Source: Arthrobacter pigmenti (GTDB lineage Bacteria > Actinomycetota > Actinomycetes > Actinomycetales > Micrococcaceae). Taken from it: a stretch of 64,000 nucleotides of DNA. This document shows, in pieces, positions 16,289 through 25,989 of this stretch. Position 1 is the stretch's first letter. Each line of letters starts with the position of its first letter. A program made the position numbers and the translations under genes. The stretch lies in contig NZ_JAATJL010000001.1 in NCBI RefSeq assembly GCF_011927905.1, positions 2,728,001-2,792,000 of the forward strand. Direction: 5' to 3'. The notes under the pieces were generated by a model, which saw nothing but the letters and a program-made list of their open reading frames with translations, searched no databases and was not told the origin of the DNA.

Positions 16289-16801
16289 TCAGCCGCGGAC
16301 ATCCGAAAGGTGATGGACGACGTCGTGCAGCCCGTATTGCGCGAGCGTCGCGATGGTGAACCGTGAGCCGTTGCTGCGCCGGCCCACCCGCTCCCAGTCG
16401 CTGATCCCTTCCAACCGTGCGGCGTATGCCTCACCTGCAGCGGTCAGCTCACCCTGCACCGCCGCCGGATCTTCCGCCGCGTAATTCTTCTCCGCCGCCG
16501 TGCGGTCCTGGTCCCAGTTCGCGAACAACGGGTCCTCCTCGCGGAGCATCAGGTCGGTGCGCTCGATGAACAGTGCGAAGACGTCCCGCACGTGGGCTGC
16601 GTACTCCAGCGGCGACCAGGTGCCGGCGTCGGGCCTGTTCGCAACGTCGGATCGCTCGAGTACCGTGCGCCAGTGCGGCAGGTCGGCTCGGATGCGGTCC
16701 GGAATGTCGGCGGGAGGAAACGCTCCCGCGTCCAAACCGCAGCCCTCACAGGGGCGCTCCAGCACCCAGGTCCAGTCCTTCGAATCGGGTTCAATCGGCA
16801 T
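16289..16801 (-). CDS. DinB-like (four-helix bundle) protein
   Basis: 170 aa. The N-terminal WTWVLERPCEGCGLDAG motif and the later TWSPLEYAAHVRDVF and GLHDVVHHLSDV carry spaced histidines expected to hold a divalent metal in the DinB/DfsB-like fold. Proteins of this subgroup act as thiol-dependent transferases in some species, but the function here is not known. The ATG at 16801 has a TACGCT box 6 nt upstream and no Shine-Dalgarno. It is convergent with trmB, with a palindromic repeat between. Confidence 0.8.
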   Translation of the reverse strand: MPIEPDSKDWTWVLERPCEGCGLDAGAFPPADIPDRIRADLPHWRTVLERSDVANRPDAGTWSPLEYAAHVRDVFALFIERTDLMLREEDPLFANWDQDRTAAEKNYAAEDPAAVQGELTAAGEAYAARLEGISDWERVGRRSNGSRFTIATLAQYGLHDVVHHLSDVRG

Positions 16802-16807
16802 TCACGA

Positions 16808-16813
16808 AGCGTA
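16808..16813 (-). promoter_or_regulatory. putative leaderless -10 box of the DinB-like gene
   Basis: TACGCT on the minus strand, 6 nt before the start codon at 16801. Confidence 0.5.
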
Positions 16814-16846
16814 CCGCGCGGCGAAAGAATCCAACCGAGTCTTGCC

Positions 16847-16878
16847 ACAAACCACTTTGTACTGAAAACTAGTTTGTA
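16847..16878 (+). promoter_or_regulatory. tandem operator-like repeats at the start of the regulator/ABC operon
   Basis: Two related palindromic units, ACAAACCACTTTGTA (16847-16861) and AAAACTAGTTTGTA (16865-16878). The second has a perfect AAACTAGTTT core and touches the ATG at 16878. No Shine-Dalgarno precedes that ATG, so promoter and operator overlap and the mRNA may be leaderless. The winged-helix protein encoded second in the operon is the obvious candidate binder (inference). Confidence 0.6.
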
Positions 16879-17531
16879 TGAACCAGCCAAGGAACGTAGA
16901 CACCGACAGCGAGCAGCCCCTCGACCTCCAGCGGGCGCTCGCCTTGGTCTCCGACGCGGAAACCAAGGCTCGCAAACAACTGCACGGAAACGACGCCCTG
17001 ATCTACCTGGTCTGGGGAGTCGTGTGGCTGCTCGGATTCGGCGCCTTGCACGGTTCCCGCTTCGACTGGCTGCCGCTGGAGTATGTTGTCGCGCTCAGCT
17101 TCGCCGCGGCTGTCATGGCCGTCGGCGTCATTGCGACTATCCTGCTGGTGGCCAAGCACAGCAGCGGCGTCCGCGGGCACTCGACTTTCATCGGTACCGT
17201 CTACGGCATCGCATGGATGCTCGGCTTCGCTGTAGTGGCGGTGCTCAGTGGCACTATCGGCGTCGCCGTGGACGATTTCTGGGTCCGGGGAATGCTGATC
17301 AACAGCATTGCGGTCCTGGTGGTCGGCCTGATGTACATCACCGGCGGCGCCATGTTCAACGACCGCACCCAGATCTTCATGGGCGCCTGGTTCCTGATCA
17401 TCGACTTCATCGCGATCATCACCGGCCCCGAGCGCTTCCTGACGGTCTTCTTCGTCTTCGGCTCAGGCGGCTTCCTCGTGGGCGCCGCCATCGTGACCCT
17501 TCGGCAGCGTCGGAGCAGCAGCCATGCCTGA
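16878..17531 (+). CDS. six-helix membrane protein, first gene of regulator/ABC operon
   Basis: 217 aa. After a 35-residue hydrophilic start there are six hydrophobic helices, for example LIYLVWGVVWLLGFGALHG, ALSFAAAVMAVGVIATILLV and LTVFFVFGSGGFLVGAAIVT. No catalytic motif is recognised. It overlaps the next gene by 8 nt, so it is translationally coupled to the winged-helix regulator and the ABC exporter. It may be a sensor for, or a cargo of, that system; this is inference from context. The start codon is directly preceded by an operator-like palindrome. Confidence 0.75.
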   Translation: MNQPRNVDTDSEQPLDLQRALALVSDAETKARKQLHGNDALIYLVWGVVWLLGFGALHGSRFDWLPLEYVVALSFAAAVMAVGVIATILLVAKHSSGVRGHSTFIGTVYGIAWMLGFAVVAVLSGTIGVAVDDFWVRGMLINSIAVLVVGLMYITGGAMFNDRTQIFMGAWFLIIDFIAIITGPERFLTVFFVFGSGGFLVGAAIVTLRQRRSSSHA

Positions 17532-17832
17532 CCTCGACCCCGTCATCCACGCCGAATCCCGCCTTCGCGCCATCACCACCTTGAACGAGGTCGGCGAGCG
17601 CAACCGGATCGCCTTCACCAAACTGCAGAAGCTCCTGGAGATGACTGCCGGCAATCTCTCCACCCACCTCCGAAAACTGGAGGACGCCGGTTATGTGACC
17701 GTCTCCAAGACCATCGAGGGCCGCACACCGGCCACCTATGTTGCCATCACCCCCGCCGGCACAGCGGCCTACGCCGCCTACCGCGCAGCGCTCCACGAAC
17801 TCCTCTCAGCCCAACTCACGGAGAAATCATGA
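17524..17832 (+). CDS. winged-helix transcriptional regulator
   Basis: 102 aa, a single winged-helix domain of the small MarR/ArsR-like 'HTH_34' type. Seen: HAESRLRAITTLNEVGE (helix 1), LQKLLEMTAGNLSTHLRKLEDAGYV (helix-turn-helix), then the wing VSKTIEGRTPATYVAITPAG. It overlaps its neighbours on both sides (8 nt and an ATGA), fixing it in the operon. Members of this family commonly repress their own operon together with an ABC exporter. The tandem palindromes at 16847-16878 are the likely operator. Confidence 0.85.
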   Translation: MPDLDPVIHAESRLRAITTLNEVGERNRIAFTKLQKLLEMTAGNLSTHLRKLEDAGYVTVSKTIEGRTPATYVAITPAGTAAYAAYRAALHELLSAQLTEKS

Positions 17833-18758
17833 CCTCACCTTCCCTGACCGGCACCACCACCAGTACGACGACGGCGCTCGCCTCCGCAGACTCCGTCTCC
17901 AAGGCTTTCGGCGGCGTCACCGCGCTCGACTCGGTCTCCCTCGACATCCGCCCGGGTGAATCAGTGGGACTCCTCGGCCCGAACGGCGCCGGCAAGTCGA
18001 CGCTGATCAGCCTCTTCTGCGGCCTGCGCCGGCCCGATTCCGGCAGCGTCACACTGTTCGGCGGGACACCTTCCGCACCCCAGTCCCGGCACAAACTCGG
18101 CATCACGCCGCAGGCCACAGCAGTTCCGCAGACGCTGCGGGTGAGCGAAGCGGTCAACTTCGTAGCCGCGCATTATGCGGACCCCATCCCCACCGACGAG
18201 TTACTGGCGGACTTCGGTCTCGAATCGACTGCCCGCCAGCAGTGCGGCGGTCTATCCGGCGGACAGCAGCGCCGGCTCCTTGTCGCGTTGGCCATGGTCG
18301 GCAGGCCGGAGCTCGTCATCCTCGACGAACCGACCACCGGCCTTGACGTTGACGCCCGGGAAACCCTCTGGCGCAGCCTGAAGGAATACCGGCGCACCGG
18401 CGGAACGCTCCTCATCACCAGCCACTACCTGGAGGAAATCCAGGCGCTGTCGGGCCGGGTGGTCGTCATGGATCACGGCAGTGTCATAGCCGACGGCACA
18501 GTGGATGAGATCCGCAGCCGGGTGGCAGTGAGCAAGGTGTCGTTCCGGACGGACCTGCCGCCGTCGTCGTTCGCGGCTCTCCCCCACTCGACCGATTGCA
18601 CAGCCGACGACGGCGGCCGCGTCACCATCGTCACGCACGACGCCGACGCAACCGTCCGTGAGCTCGTCCAACGCGCAATGCCGTTCAGCCAACTCGAAGT
18701 CCGGGGCGCGAGCCTCGAAGAGGCCTTCCTCGCACTCACCGCCAAGGAGCGATCATGA
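17829..18758 (+). CDS. ABC transporter ATP-binding protein (ABC-2 exporter type)
   Basis: 309 aa. Walker A GPNGAGKST (about 54-62), signature GGLSGGQQRR, Walker B LVILDEPTTGLDVD, and a switch His in LLITSHYLEE are all intact. The C-terminal 80 residues form the extra domain seen in DrrA/CcmA-like ATPases of drug or lipid exporters. It overlaps the regulator upstream by ATGA and the permease downstream by ATGA, so the three products should be made together. Substrate is unknown. Confidence 0.92.
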   Translation: MTSPSLTGTTTSTTTALASADSVSKAFGGVTALDSVSLDIRPGESVGLLGPNGAGKSTLISLFCGLRRPDSGSVTLFGGTPSAPQSRHKLGITPQATAVPQTLRVSEAVNFVAAHYADPIPTDELLADFGLESTARQQCGGLSGGQQRRLLVALAMVGRPELVILDEPTTGLDVDARETLWRSLKEYRRTGGTLLITSHYLEEIQALSGRVVVMDHGSVIADGTVDEIRSRVAVSKVSFRTDLPPSSFAALPHSTDCTADDGGRVTIVTHDADATVRELVQRAMPFSQLEVRGASLEEAFLALTAKERS

Positions 18759-19546
18759 CCACCGCAGCAGCACCCACCCGACTATCGCTGATCAAGACCC
18801 ATGCGACGGCGCAGATCCTTGAGCAGCTCCGGATCCCGGTGGCGGTGATCTCCTCGGTCATTTTCCCCGCGCTCGCACTGTTGTTCTTCGTGGTCCCTCA
18901 ACAGGGCGTCGTGGAGGACCCAGCAGCGTCTCTCCAGGCGGTCGCCCAACTTGCCCTGTTCGGGGTGATGAGCTCGTTCCTGTTCAACTACGGGATCGGT
19001 GTGGCCGAGGAACGGCAGAACCCGTGGAGCTCCTATGTGCGAACGCTGCCTGTGGGGCCTCTGCCGGGCACACTTGCACGGGCAATGACGGCGATGCTGT
19101 TCGCGCTGCTGTCGCTGATTCCCGTACTGATCCTCGGCTGGCTGTTGACTGCCGCCCCCGAGGCCTTCACGAGCGGCGACCTGCCCTGGTGGCAGGTTCC
19201 GGTGTCGGTGGTTGTGTGGCTGCTGTGCGGGCTTCCGTTCCTGATGCTCGGCCTGTTTATTGGGTACATGTGCACGTCGAAGGTGGCTATCGCTGTGACG
19301 CAGGTGGTGTTCTTCCCCCTGGCATTTGCAGGTGGAATGATGCTCCCACCGTTCCTGTTCCCCGACTGGTTGAACACGCTGTCCCTGTTCCTGCCCTCGC
19401 GGGCGGCACGTGACCTTGCCGTGTTTACGCTCAGCGGTGACGGGCTGCATGCGACGACGATCCTCTGCATCACCGCATGGACCCTGCTGCTCGGCGTGCT
19501 GGCGCTGTGGGCAAACCGGCGCGACCAGGGCCGCCGTTTCCGGTAG
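18755..19546 (+). CDS. ABC-2 type transporter permease
   Basis: 263 aa with six hydrophobic segments: IPVAVISSVIFPALALLFFV, ALFGVMSSFLFNYGI, AMTAMLFALLSLIPVLILGW, VSVVVWLLCGLPFLMLGLFI, VTQVVFFPLAFAGGMMLPPF and ATTILCITAWTLLLGVLALW. The LAFAGGMMLPPFLFPDWLN loop before the last helix is typical of ABC-2 permeases, as in DrrB and NodJ. It forms the membrane channel for the ATPase encoded just upstream and completes the operon. Confidence 0.9.
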   Translation: MTTAAAPTRLSLIKTHATAQILEQLRIPVAVISSVIFPALALLFFVVPQQGVVEDPAASLQAVAQLALFGVMSSFLFNYGIGVAEERQNPWSSYVRTLPVGPLPGTLARAMTAMLFALLSLIPVLILGWLLTAAPEAFTSGDLPWWQVPVSVVVWLLCGLPFLMLGLFIGYMCTSKVAIAVTQVVFFPLAFAGGMMLPPFLFPDWLNTLSLFLPSRAARDLAVFTLSGDGLHATTILCITAWTLLLGVLALWANRRDQGRRFR

Positions 19547-19550
19547 CGCT

Positions 19551-19556
19551 TAGGCT
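19551..19556 (+). promoter_or_regulatory. putative leaderless -10 box of the DUF4287 gene
   Basis: TAGGCT, 7 nt before the ATG at 19564, directly after the permease stop codon; no Shine-Dalgarno. Confidence 0.5.
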
Positions 19557-19563
19557 GGGAAAC

Positions 19564-20133
19564 ATGGCGGAAATGAAGAGCTGGCAGTCCATGGTCGAGT
19601 CAAACAAGGCCCTGCTGCTGCGCACCACCGGCCACGACGTCGGCACCTGGGTTGAGCGTGCACGCGTTGCCGGCGTCGACTCCCGGGAAGCGCTCCTCGC
19701 CTGGCTGGCCTCACAGGACATCACCGGCTACAGCGCGATTGCGGTGGAGTGGGAGCTTCTCGGCTACCCGGAGACATTCCTGCGCTCAGCCGAGGAGCTG
19801 CTGGCCGGGCAGTACGCGGACCGGCCTGCGCTGCGGCCCACCGCGGACAGGGTGCTTGCCTGGGCGGTGGCGGCTGAGAACGTCGAGATCCAGCTGCGCA
19901 AGACCTACGCATCGCTGCAGACGCCCCGGCGCAAGTTCGCGCAGCTCACCCCAACCAACAAGACAACGGTTGACCTGTTCTTCCGGACCGCCATTGCCTC
20001 CGAACCACGACTCGAGGCCCTCACGCCGCGCGCCGATGACCCGTTCCGCTACCGGGTGCGGCTCAAGAGCGAGAACGACGTCGACGACGCCCTGCTGGCC
20101 ACGCTCAACGCTGCCCGGGACGAGAGTCTCTAG
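19564..20133 (+). CDS. DUF4287/DUF5655 domain protein
   Basis: 189 aa. The front MKSWQSMVESNKALLLRTTG and TGYSAIAVEWELLGYP match the DUF4287 helical domain; the rear (KFAQLTPTNKTTVDLFFR) matches DUF5655. This two-domain architecture is common in actinobacteria and has no known function. It is soluble, with no signal. The last 29 nt overlap the 3' end of the convergent PspA-like gene, an unusually tight tail-to-tail arrangement. Confidence 0.75.
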   Translation: MAEMKSWQSMVESNKALLLRTTGHDVGTWVERARVAGVDSREALLAWLASQDITGYSAIAVEWELLGYPETFLRSAEELLAGQYADRPALRPTADRVLAWAVAAENVEIQLRKTYASLQTPRRKFAQLTPTNKTTVDLFFRTAIASEPRLEALTPRADDPFRYRVRLKSENDVDDALLATLNAARDESL

Positions 20134-20797
20134 CCCGATCCTTCAGCTCGCGCAGCTCCCGCTCCGCTTCCGCCCGGGACTCGAGCTCCTCGAATGCGCG
20201 GTCGAGTTTCGCGGAATTGGGGTCCGACCACTCGAGTTCCTCCTGCGCCGCCTGGCGATGGCGAAGACGGCGGGCTTCCTCCTCTGCTTCCCGGGCTGCC
20301 CGGGCGGCTTCGATGCTGCTTCCAGCCGATGCCGATACCGCACCATGCATGGTCTGCGCGGCCTGCGTTGCACCGTGCTGCGCCTTCAATGACTGGTAGC
20401 GGACCGTGTTCTCCTGCAGTGCGGTTTCGAGCCGGTACAGGTCGGCTTCCAGCGAGCGCACCTGGCGGTCGACGTCGTCGCGCTGGTGGGTGAGTGAATC
20501 GAGCCTCTTGCGCACTTCGATGCCGCGTTTGAGCGCGTGCCGCGCGGCGTCGTCGTCGTTATTTTGTACCGCCTGCTCCGCCTGCCGGTTCGTTTCGTTT
20601 AGTTCCGCAGCGGCCTGGCGCGCGAGGGTGTCCACTCGGTGGCGGACGGCGGCGAGGTCTGCAACGCTCCGACGGGCGCGGTCGAGCTGTTCCTCCTGCT
20701 GGCGCTGGGAACTGTCGAGCGCGGCGATCGGGTCAACCGGCTCAGGCGCGTTGCGGCGGGCGGCGATGATCCGGGTGATACGGCGTCGGACGGACAC
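20105..20797 (-). CDS. PspA/IM30-like coiled-coil protein
   Basis: 230 aa, almost entirely helical with heptad-like charge patterns. It begins SVRRRITRIIAARRN, followed by a Pro-rich hinge and long Gln/Arg/Glu-rich helices ending in EEARRLRHRQAAQEELEWSD. This is the layout of PspA/IM30 proteins, which bind stressed membranes. The start is placed at the GTG at 20797, 6 nt after the upstream stop, because PspA proteins begin M-S-x-x-R-R-I; a GTG at 20842 is possible. Its 3' end overlaps the convergent DUF4287 gene by 29 nt. Clustering with hspR and dnaK suggests a stress role (inference). Confidence 0.75.
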   Translation of the reverse strand: MSVRRRITRIIAARRNAPEPVDPIAALDSSQRQQEEQLDRARRSVADLAAVRHRVDTLARQAAAELNETNRQAEQAVQNNDDDAARHALKRGIEVRKRLDSLTHQRDDVDRQVRSLEADLYRLETALQENTVRYQSLKAQHGATQAAQTMHGAVSASAGSSIEAARAAREAEEEARRLRHRQAAQEELEWSDPNSAKLDRAFEELESRAEAERELRELKDRARDSRPGQR

Positions 20798-20802
20798 TGG
20801 TT

Positions 20803-21408
20803 TTACGCCCGCCGGGTGCCGGAACCGTAGGCTGTGCTCCACGTGCGAAGGGCGCCGATCTCCATGGTGAGGCGCGACGTCGCACGGCTGAGATGGGCGG
20901 TGCCGGAGGCGTTGTGCACTTCGAGCAGGGTCCGGCGGAGGTCAGCGGAGAGGTTGCAGAGGGACTGAACCTGCTCATCGATGCTGCGGGCAAGCTCTTC
21001 GCGGAGGACCTTGTTCGGCTCCCGCTCAGCGAGGGCAATCCTCTCTCCGAGCACGGATTCCGCGCGGGTTAGATCCTCGGCAGTGGCCGCGAGCTCGCCT
21101 GCCGGGCAACCCTGCGCGAGGGCTGCGTGAACCGAGCGGCGGGTAGCATCCGTTGAGCGTTCCAGCTGCAGGCGCATCCTCGCGAGTTCACGCGACGAGG
21201 CGTCCACGGAGAAGGAGCGCACACGGCTGGAGGTGCTCTGCATGCGGCGGCGGAGGATTCCCGAGCGGCGGACGCGCCTGACGAGGAGCCAGGTGCCGGT
21301 AGCTGCGGCGATTGCAAGGATACCGAGAACAGCTCCGCCGAGCAGGAGAAGCTGGAGGATTCCTTCGAAGAGGTTTTCAGCGGCGTCGGCGAAATCTGTT
21401 TCAGGCAT
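20803..21408 (-). CDS. membrane-anchored coiled-coil protein, partner of the PspA-like protein
   Basis: 201 aa. One membrane helix (ILQLLLLGGAVLGILAIAAATGTWLLV, about residues 16-42) is followed by a basic RRVRRSGILRRR stop-transfer and a long cytoplasmic helical region rich in Arg, Glu and Leu. No family was recognised. It sits directly upstream of the PspA-like gene with a 5-nt gap, so the pair is probably one operon: a membrane anchor plus a peripheral coiled-coil partner (inference). The start is at ATG 21408 (MPETDFADAAENL); the longer frame to 21444 has no support. Confidence 0.6.
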   Translation of the reverse strand: MPETDFADAAENLFEGILQLLLLGGAVLGILAIAAATGTWLLVRRVRRSGILRRRMQSTSSRVRSFSVDASSRELARMRLQLERSTDATRRSVHAALAQGCPAGELAATAEDLTRAESVLGERIALAEREPNKVLREELARSIDEQVQSLCNLSADLRRTLLEVHNASGTAHLSRATSRLTMEIGALRTWSTAYGSGTRRA

Positions 21409-21479
21409 GTATCCAGTGTGCCGTGGATCGCGCCAACGCGCCACGCGAGTTTCCCGCGAAGTTACTGGGAGGTACCGCG

Positions 21480-21899
21480 TTACTGGGAGGCACCGCGCCA
21501 GACCATCAGCGCCTGGCTGCGCGGTCGCGGACGCTGACCGCGGGCGAGGGTCACGACATCACCCGCCAGTCCTGCCGCGAATACGCGGCTTGTCTCCGAG
21601 CTACGCCGCTGCGCGAGCTCGTCTGTGAGTTCCTGGACGCGGTACTGCAGCGCTGCCACCTGGTTCTCGAGTTCCAGGATCCGCTTGATGCCCTCGAGTG
21701 AGACACCCTCCTGCGAGAGGCGCTGAACTTCGCGGAGGACGTTGACATCGCGTTGGGAGTAGCGGCGGGCACGGCCCGGGGCCCTGCTCGGCTTCACTAG
21801 GCCGAGGCGATCATACTGGCGCAGGGTCTGCGGGTGCATGTCCGCCAACTCAGCCGCAACGGAGATGACATAGATAGGCATGTTGATGTCAACGGCCAT
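21480..21899 (-). CDS. hspR: heat-shock repressor HspR (MerR family)
   Basis: 139 aa. The MerR-type DNA-binding domain reads YVISVAAELADMHPQTLRQYDRLGLVKPSR, then RRYSQRDVNVLREVQRLSQEGVSLEGIKRIL, followed by a coiled coil (ELENQVAALQYRVQELTDEL). HspR represses dnaK and clpB by binding HAIR sites, usually with DnaK as co-repressor. Both expected HAIR sites are present in this window. The start at 21899 is preferred because AAGGAG lies 6 nt before it; the ATG at 21914 lies upstream of that site. It is the last gene of the dnaK cluster, 41 nt after dnaJ. Confidence 0.95.
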   Translation of the reverse strand: MAVDINMPIYVISVAAELADMHPQTLRQYDRLGLVKPSRAPGRARRYSQRDVNVLREVQRLSQEGVSLEGIKRILELENQVAALQYRVQELTDELAQRRSSETSRVFAAGLAGDVVTLARGQRPRPRSQALMVWRGASQ

Positions 21900-21940
21900 C
21901 GCGATCTCCTTCACTTACTACATCCACATCGACGCATGGC

Positions 21941-22939
21941 CTAGAGCCGGGCCTTCTCGGCGAGGCTGCGGCGCGGATCAGCGTCACCCGTAGCGGCAGC
22001 GAAAGCCTCAACCGCCGCGGAGGCTTCCTTGTTCAGGTTCTGGGGAACGACGACGTCGATGGTCACCAGTAGGTCCCCGGTCGCCTTCGAGGTCTGCACG
22101 CCACGCCCCTTTACCCGCAGGGTGCGGCCGGACGGAGTACCGGCCGGAACCTTCACCTTCACGGCTTCCCCGTTGAGGGTCGGGACTTCGATCTGCGCTC
22201 CAAGCGTTGCCTCCGGGAAGGTCACCGGGACGTGGACCCGGATGTTGTCGCCGTCGCGCTGGAAGAACGGGTGCGGTTTCACGCTGACTGCAACCATCAG
22301 GTCACCGTTGCCAGCCGCACCGGGCTGACCTTTTCCGCGAACCCGGACCTTCTGCCCGTCGCGAATACCCGCTGGGATACGGACGTCGATGACCTCACCT
22401 GAGGGTTCCCGCAGGCCGATAGTGGTGCCGCGAATGGATCCAGCGAAGGAGATACTCGTTGACGCGGTGCGGTCGGCGCCCTTCCGTGGTGGTGCCTGGT
22501 ATCCAGGGAATCCACCGCCGGAGGGATAGCCGCCGCCTCCGCCGAACAGGTCGGCGAACTCAGGTGGAATGTTCTGTCCGCCACCGCCGAAGCCGCCACC
22601 GCGGGACCTCCCGGCCGATTGACCGAACAGGTTGCCGAAGATGTCCTCGAACCCGGCACCACCAGCGGGACCGCCCGGTCCACCCGCAGTGAACCTGGCG
22701 CCGCCGCCCATGGCGCGAATGGCGTCGTACTGCTGGCGTTCCTCAGGGTCCGACAACACTGAGTACGCCTCGGAAATGTCCTTGAACATCTTGTCCGAAC
22801 CGCCCGTGCTCTGGTTCTGGTCCGGGTGATGCTTGCGCGCGAGCTTCCGGTAGGCCTTCTTGATGTCAGCATCGGAGGCGTCCTTGGGCACACCAAGGAT
22901 CTTGTAGAAGTCTTTATCGACCCAATCCTGACTAGCCAT
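21941..22939 (-). CDS. dnaJ: DnaJ-type co-chaperone without zinc-finger domain
   Basis: 332 aa. A J domain (1-72) with the HPD motif in KHHPDQNQ is followed by a Gly/Phe-rich linker (about 85-155) and two C-terminal beta-domains ([15 protein letters not shown] to [14 protein letters not shown]). The four CxxCxGxG zinc repeats of classical DnaJ are absent, so this is the CbpA-like class. It delivers substrates to DnaK and stimulates its ATPase. AAAAGGAG lies 7 nt before the ATG. It is separated from grpE by 148 nt, which hold an 89-nt nested hairpin. Confidence 0.93.
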   Translation of the reverse strand: MASQDWVDKDFYKILGVPKDASDADIKKAYRKLARKHHPDQNQSTGGSDKMFKDISEAYSVLSDPEERQQYDAIRAMGGGARFTAGGPGGPAGGAGFEDIFGNLFGQSAGRSRGGGFGGGGQNIPPEFADLFGGGGGYPSGGGFPGYQAPPRKGADRTASTSISFAGSIRGTTIGLREPSGEVIDVRIPAGIRDGQKVRVRGKGQPGAAGNGDLMVAVSVKPHPFFQRDGDNIRVHVPVTFPEATLGAQIEVPTLNGEAVKVKVPAGTPSGRTLRVKGRGVQTSKATGDLLVTIDVVVPQNLNKEASAAVEAFAAATGDADPRRSLAEKARL

Positions 22940-22991
22940 TCGGCGTCTCCTTTTACTAAATCTTAAGTTGTCCTGTTCGTGGAAGCATCGC

Positions 22992-23080
22992 CGCCGTCCC
23001 CTCCGAGGAAGGGGGCTGTAAATCCCGAGGGCCGCCAGGCCCGAAGTGGATTTCGTTGCCCCCGTTCGGAGGGGACGGCG
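22992..23080. repeat. 89-nt nested palindrome between grpE and dnaJ
   Basis: Four stacked inverted pairs share one axis: CGCCGTCCCCTCCGA/TCGGAGGGGACGGCG (15 bp, 22992-23006 and 23066-23080), GGGGGC/GCCCCC (23011-23016 and 23058-23063), AAATCC/GGATTT, and GGGCC/GGCCC around a GCCA loop. That gives 32 pairs with only small internal loops. In the mRNA it would be a very stable stem between the grpE and dnaJ reading frames. Confidence 0.85.
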
Positions 23081-23087
23081 AGCTCAG

Positions 23088-23783
23088 CTACTCAGGAACA
23101 GCAACAATCACCTGAGCTGCTCGCAGGACGCGGTCCTCTTTTTTGTAGCCCGCACGGAGGATCTGGCTGACACTGTCGAACTGCACGTCCACGCTGGGCT
23201 GCTGGATGAGGGCCTCGTGGATGTTCGGGTCGAACTCCACACCGGTCTCATCGATGCGGGTCAGGCCATACGTCTTCAGGGCGTTCTCCAGCTTCGTGGA
23301 GATCGCCGCGAAGGGACCTTCGGCCAGGTCGCCGTGCTGCCGGGCGGCGTCGATGTCGTCCAGGACGGGCATCAGGGAGTTCAGGACTCCGATGACTGCC
23401 ATGTCCCGTGCGACGTCGCGGTCCCGCTCAACCCGCTTGCGATAGTTCACGTACTCGGCCTGCAGACGGAGGAGGTCGTTGCGGAGTTCGGCTTCGACGT
23501 CGGTCGCAGGGGCCTCGGCACCGGCCTCGTTGAGGATTGCCTCCGCCTGGGCGAGGGCGTCGCCGTCGTCAGCTGATTCCGAACCGGGTGTCTGACCCTC
23601 GGCCCCGGCCTCGGGATCCTGACCGGCACCCTCTGCGGGTGCCGAATCAGGAGCGCCCGTCCCGGCTCCCTCATCAGTGCCGTCGTTCCGCCCACGGACC
23701 TTGCCCGTTTCCGGGTCGATCTTCCGGTTGTCGCGGAAACTGACCGGTTCCTGGTGCTCTTCTTCGTTTCCGTGGTGCGGCAT
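23088..23783 (-). CDS. grpE: nucleotide exchange factor GrpE
   Basis: 231 aa. An acidic, disordered first 90 residues are followed by the long dimerisation helix (EAELRNDLLRLQAEYVNYRKRVERDR), a four-helix bundle and the C-terminal beta-domain (FDPNIHEALIQQPS...YKKEDRVLRAAQVIVAVPE). It releases ADP from DnaK. The ATG starts 2 nt after the dnaK stop, using purines inside the dnaK end as a ribosome site, so it is tightly coupled to dnaK. The acidic N-terminal extension is longer than in E. coli GrpE but usual for actinobacteria. Confidence 0.95.
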   Translation of the reverse strand: MPHHGNEEEHQEPVSFRDNRKIDPETGKVRGRNDGTDEGAGTGAPDSAPAEGAGQDPEAGAEGQTPGSESADDGDALAQAEAILNEAGAEAPATDVEAELRNDLLRLQAEYVNYRKRVERDRDVARDMAVIGVLNSLMPVLDDIDAARQHGDLAEGPFAAISTKLENALKTYGLTRIDETGVEFDPNIHEALIQQPSVDVQFDSVSQILRAGYKKEDRVLRAAQVIVAVPE

Positions 23784-23785
23784 GG

Positions 23786-25797
<2,012 letters not shown>

Positions 25798-25989
25798 TAT
25801 TCGAAATGAACGACGGGTCCTCGCCCTACTCCCCCTGAAACACCAGCCCAAATCGACGACGGCGGCAGTTGCGCCAGCAGCGAAACACTCGGAACGCGCG
25901 TCGTGTCCCGGTGGGCAGCCCTCCCCATCGCGCCTGGCGTACCTTCGGCCCTAGGCTCATCTACAAGAAGCAGACCTGGAGGGTGGGAC

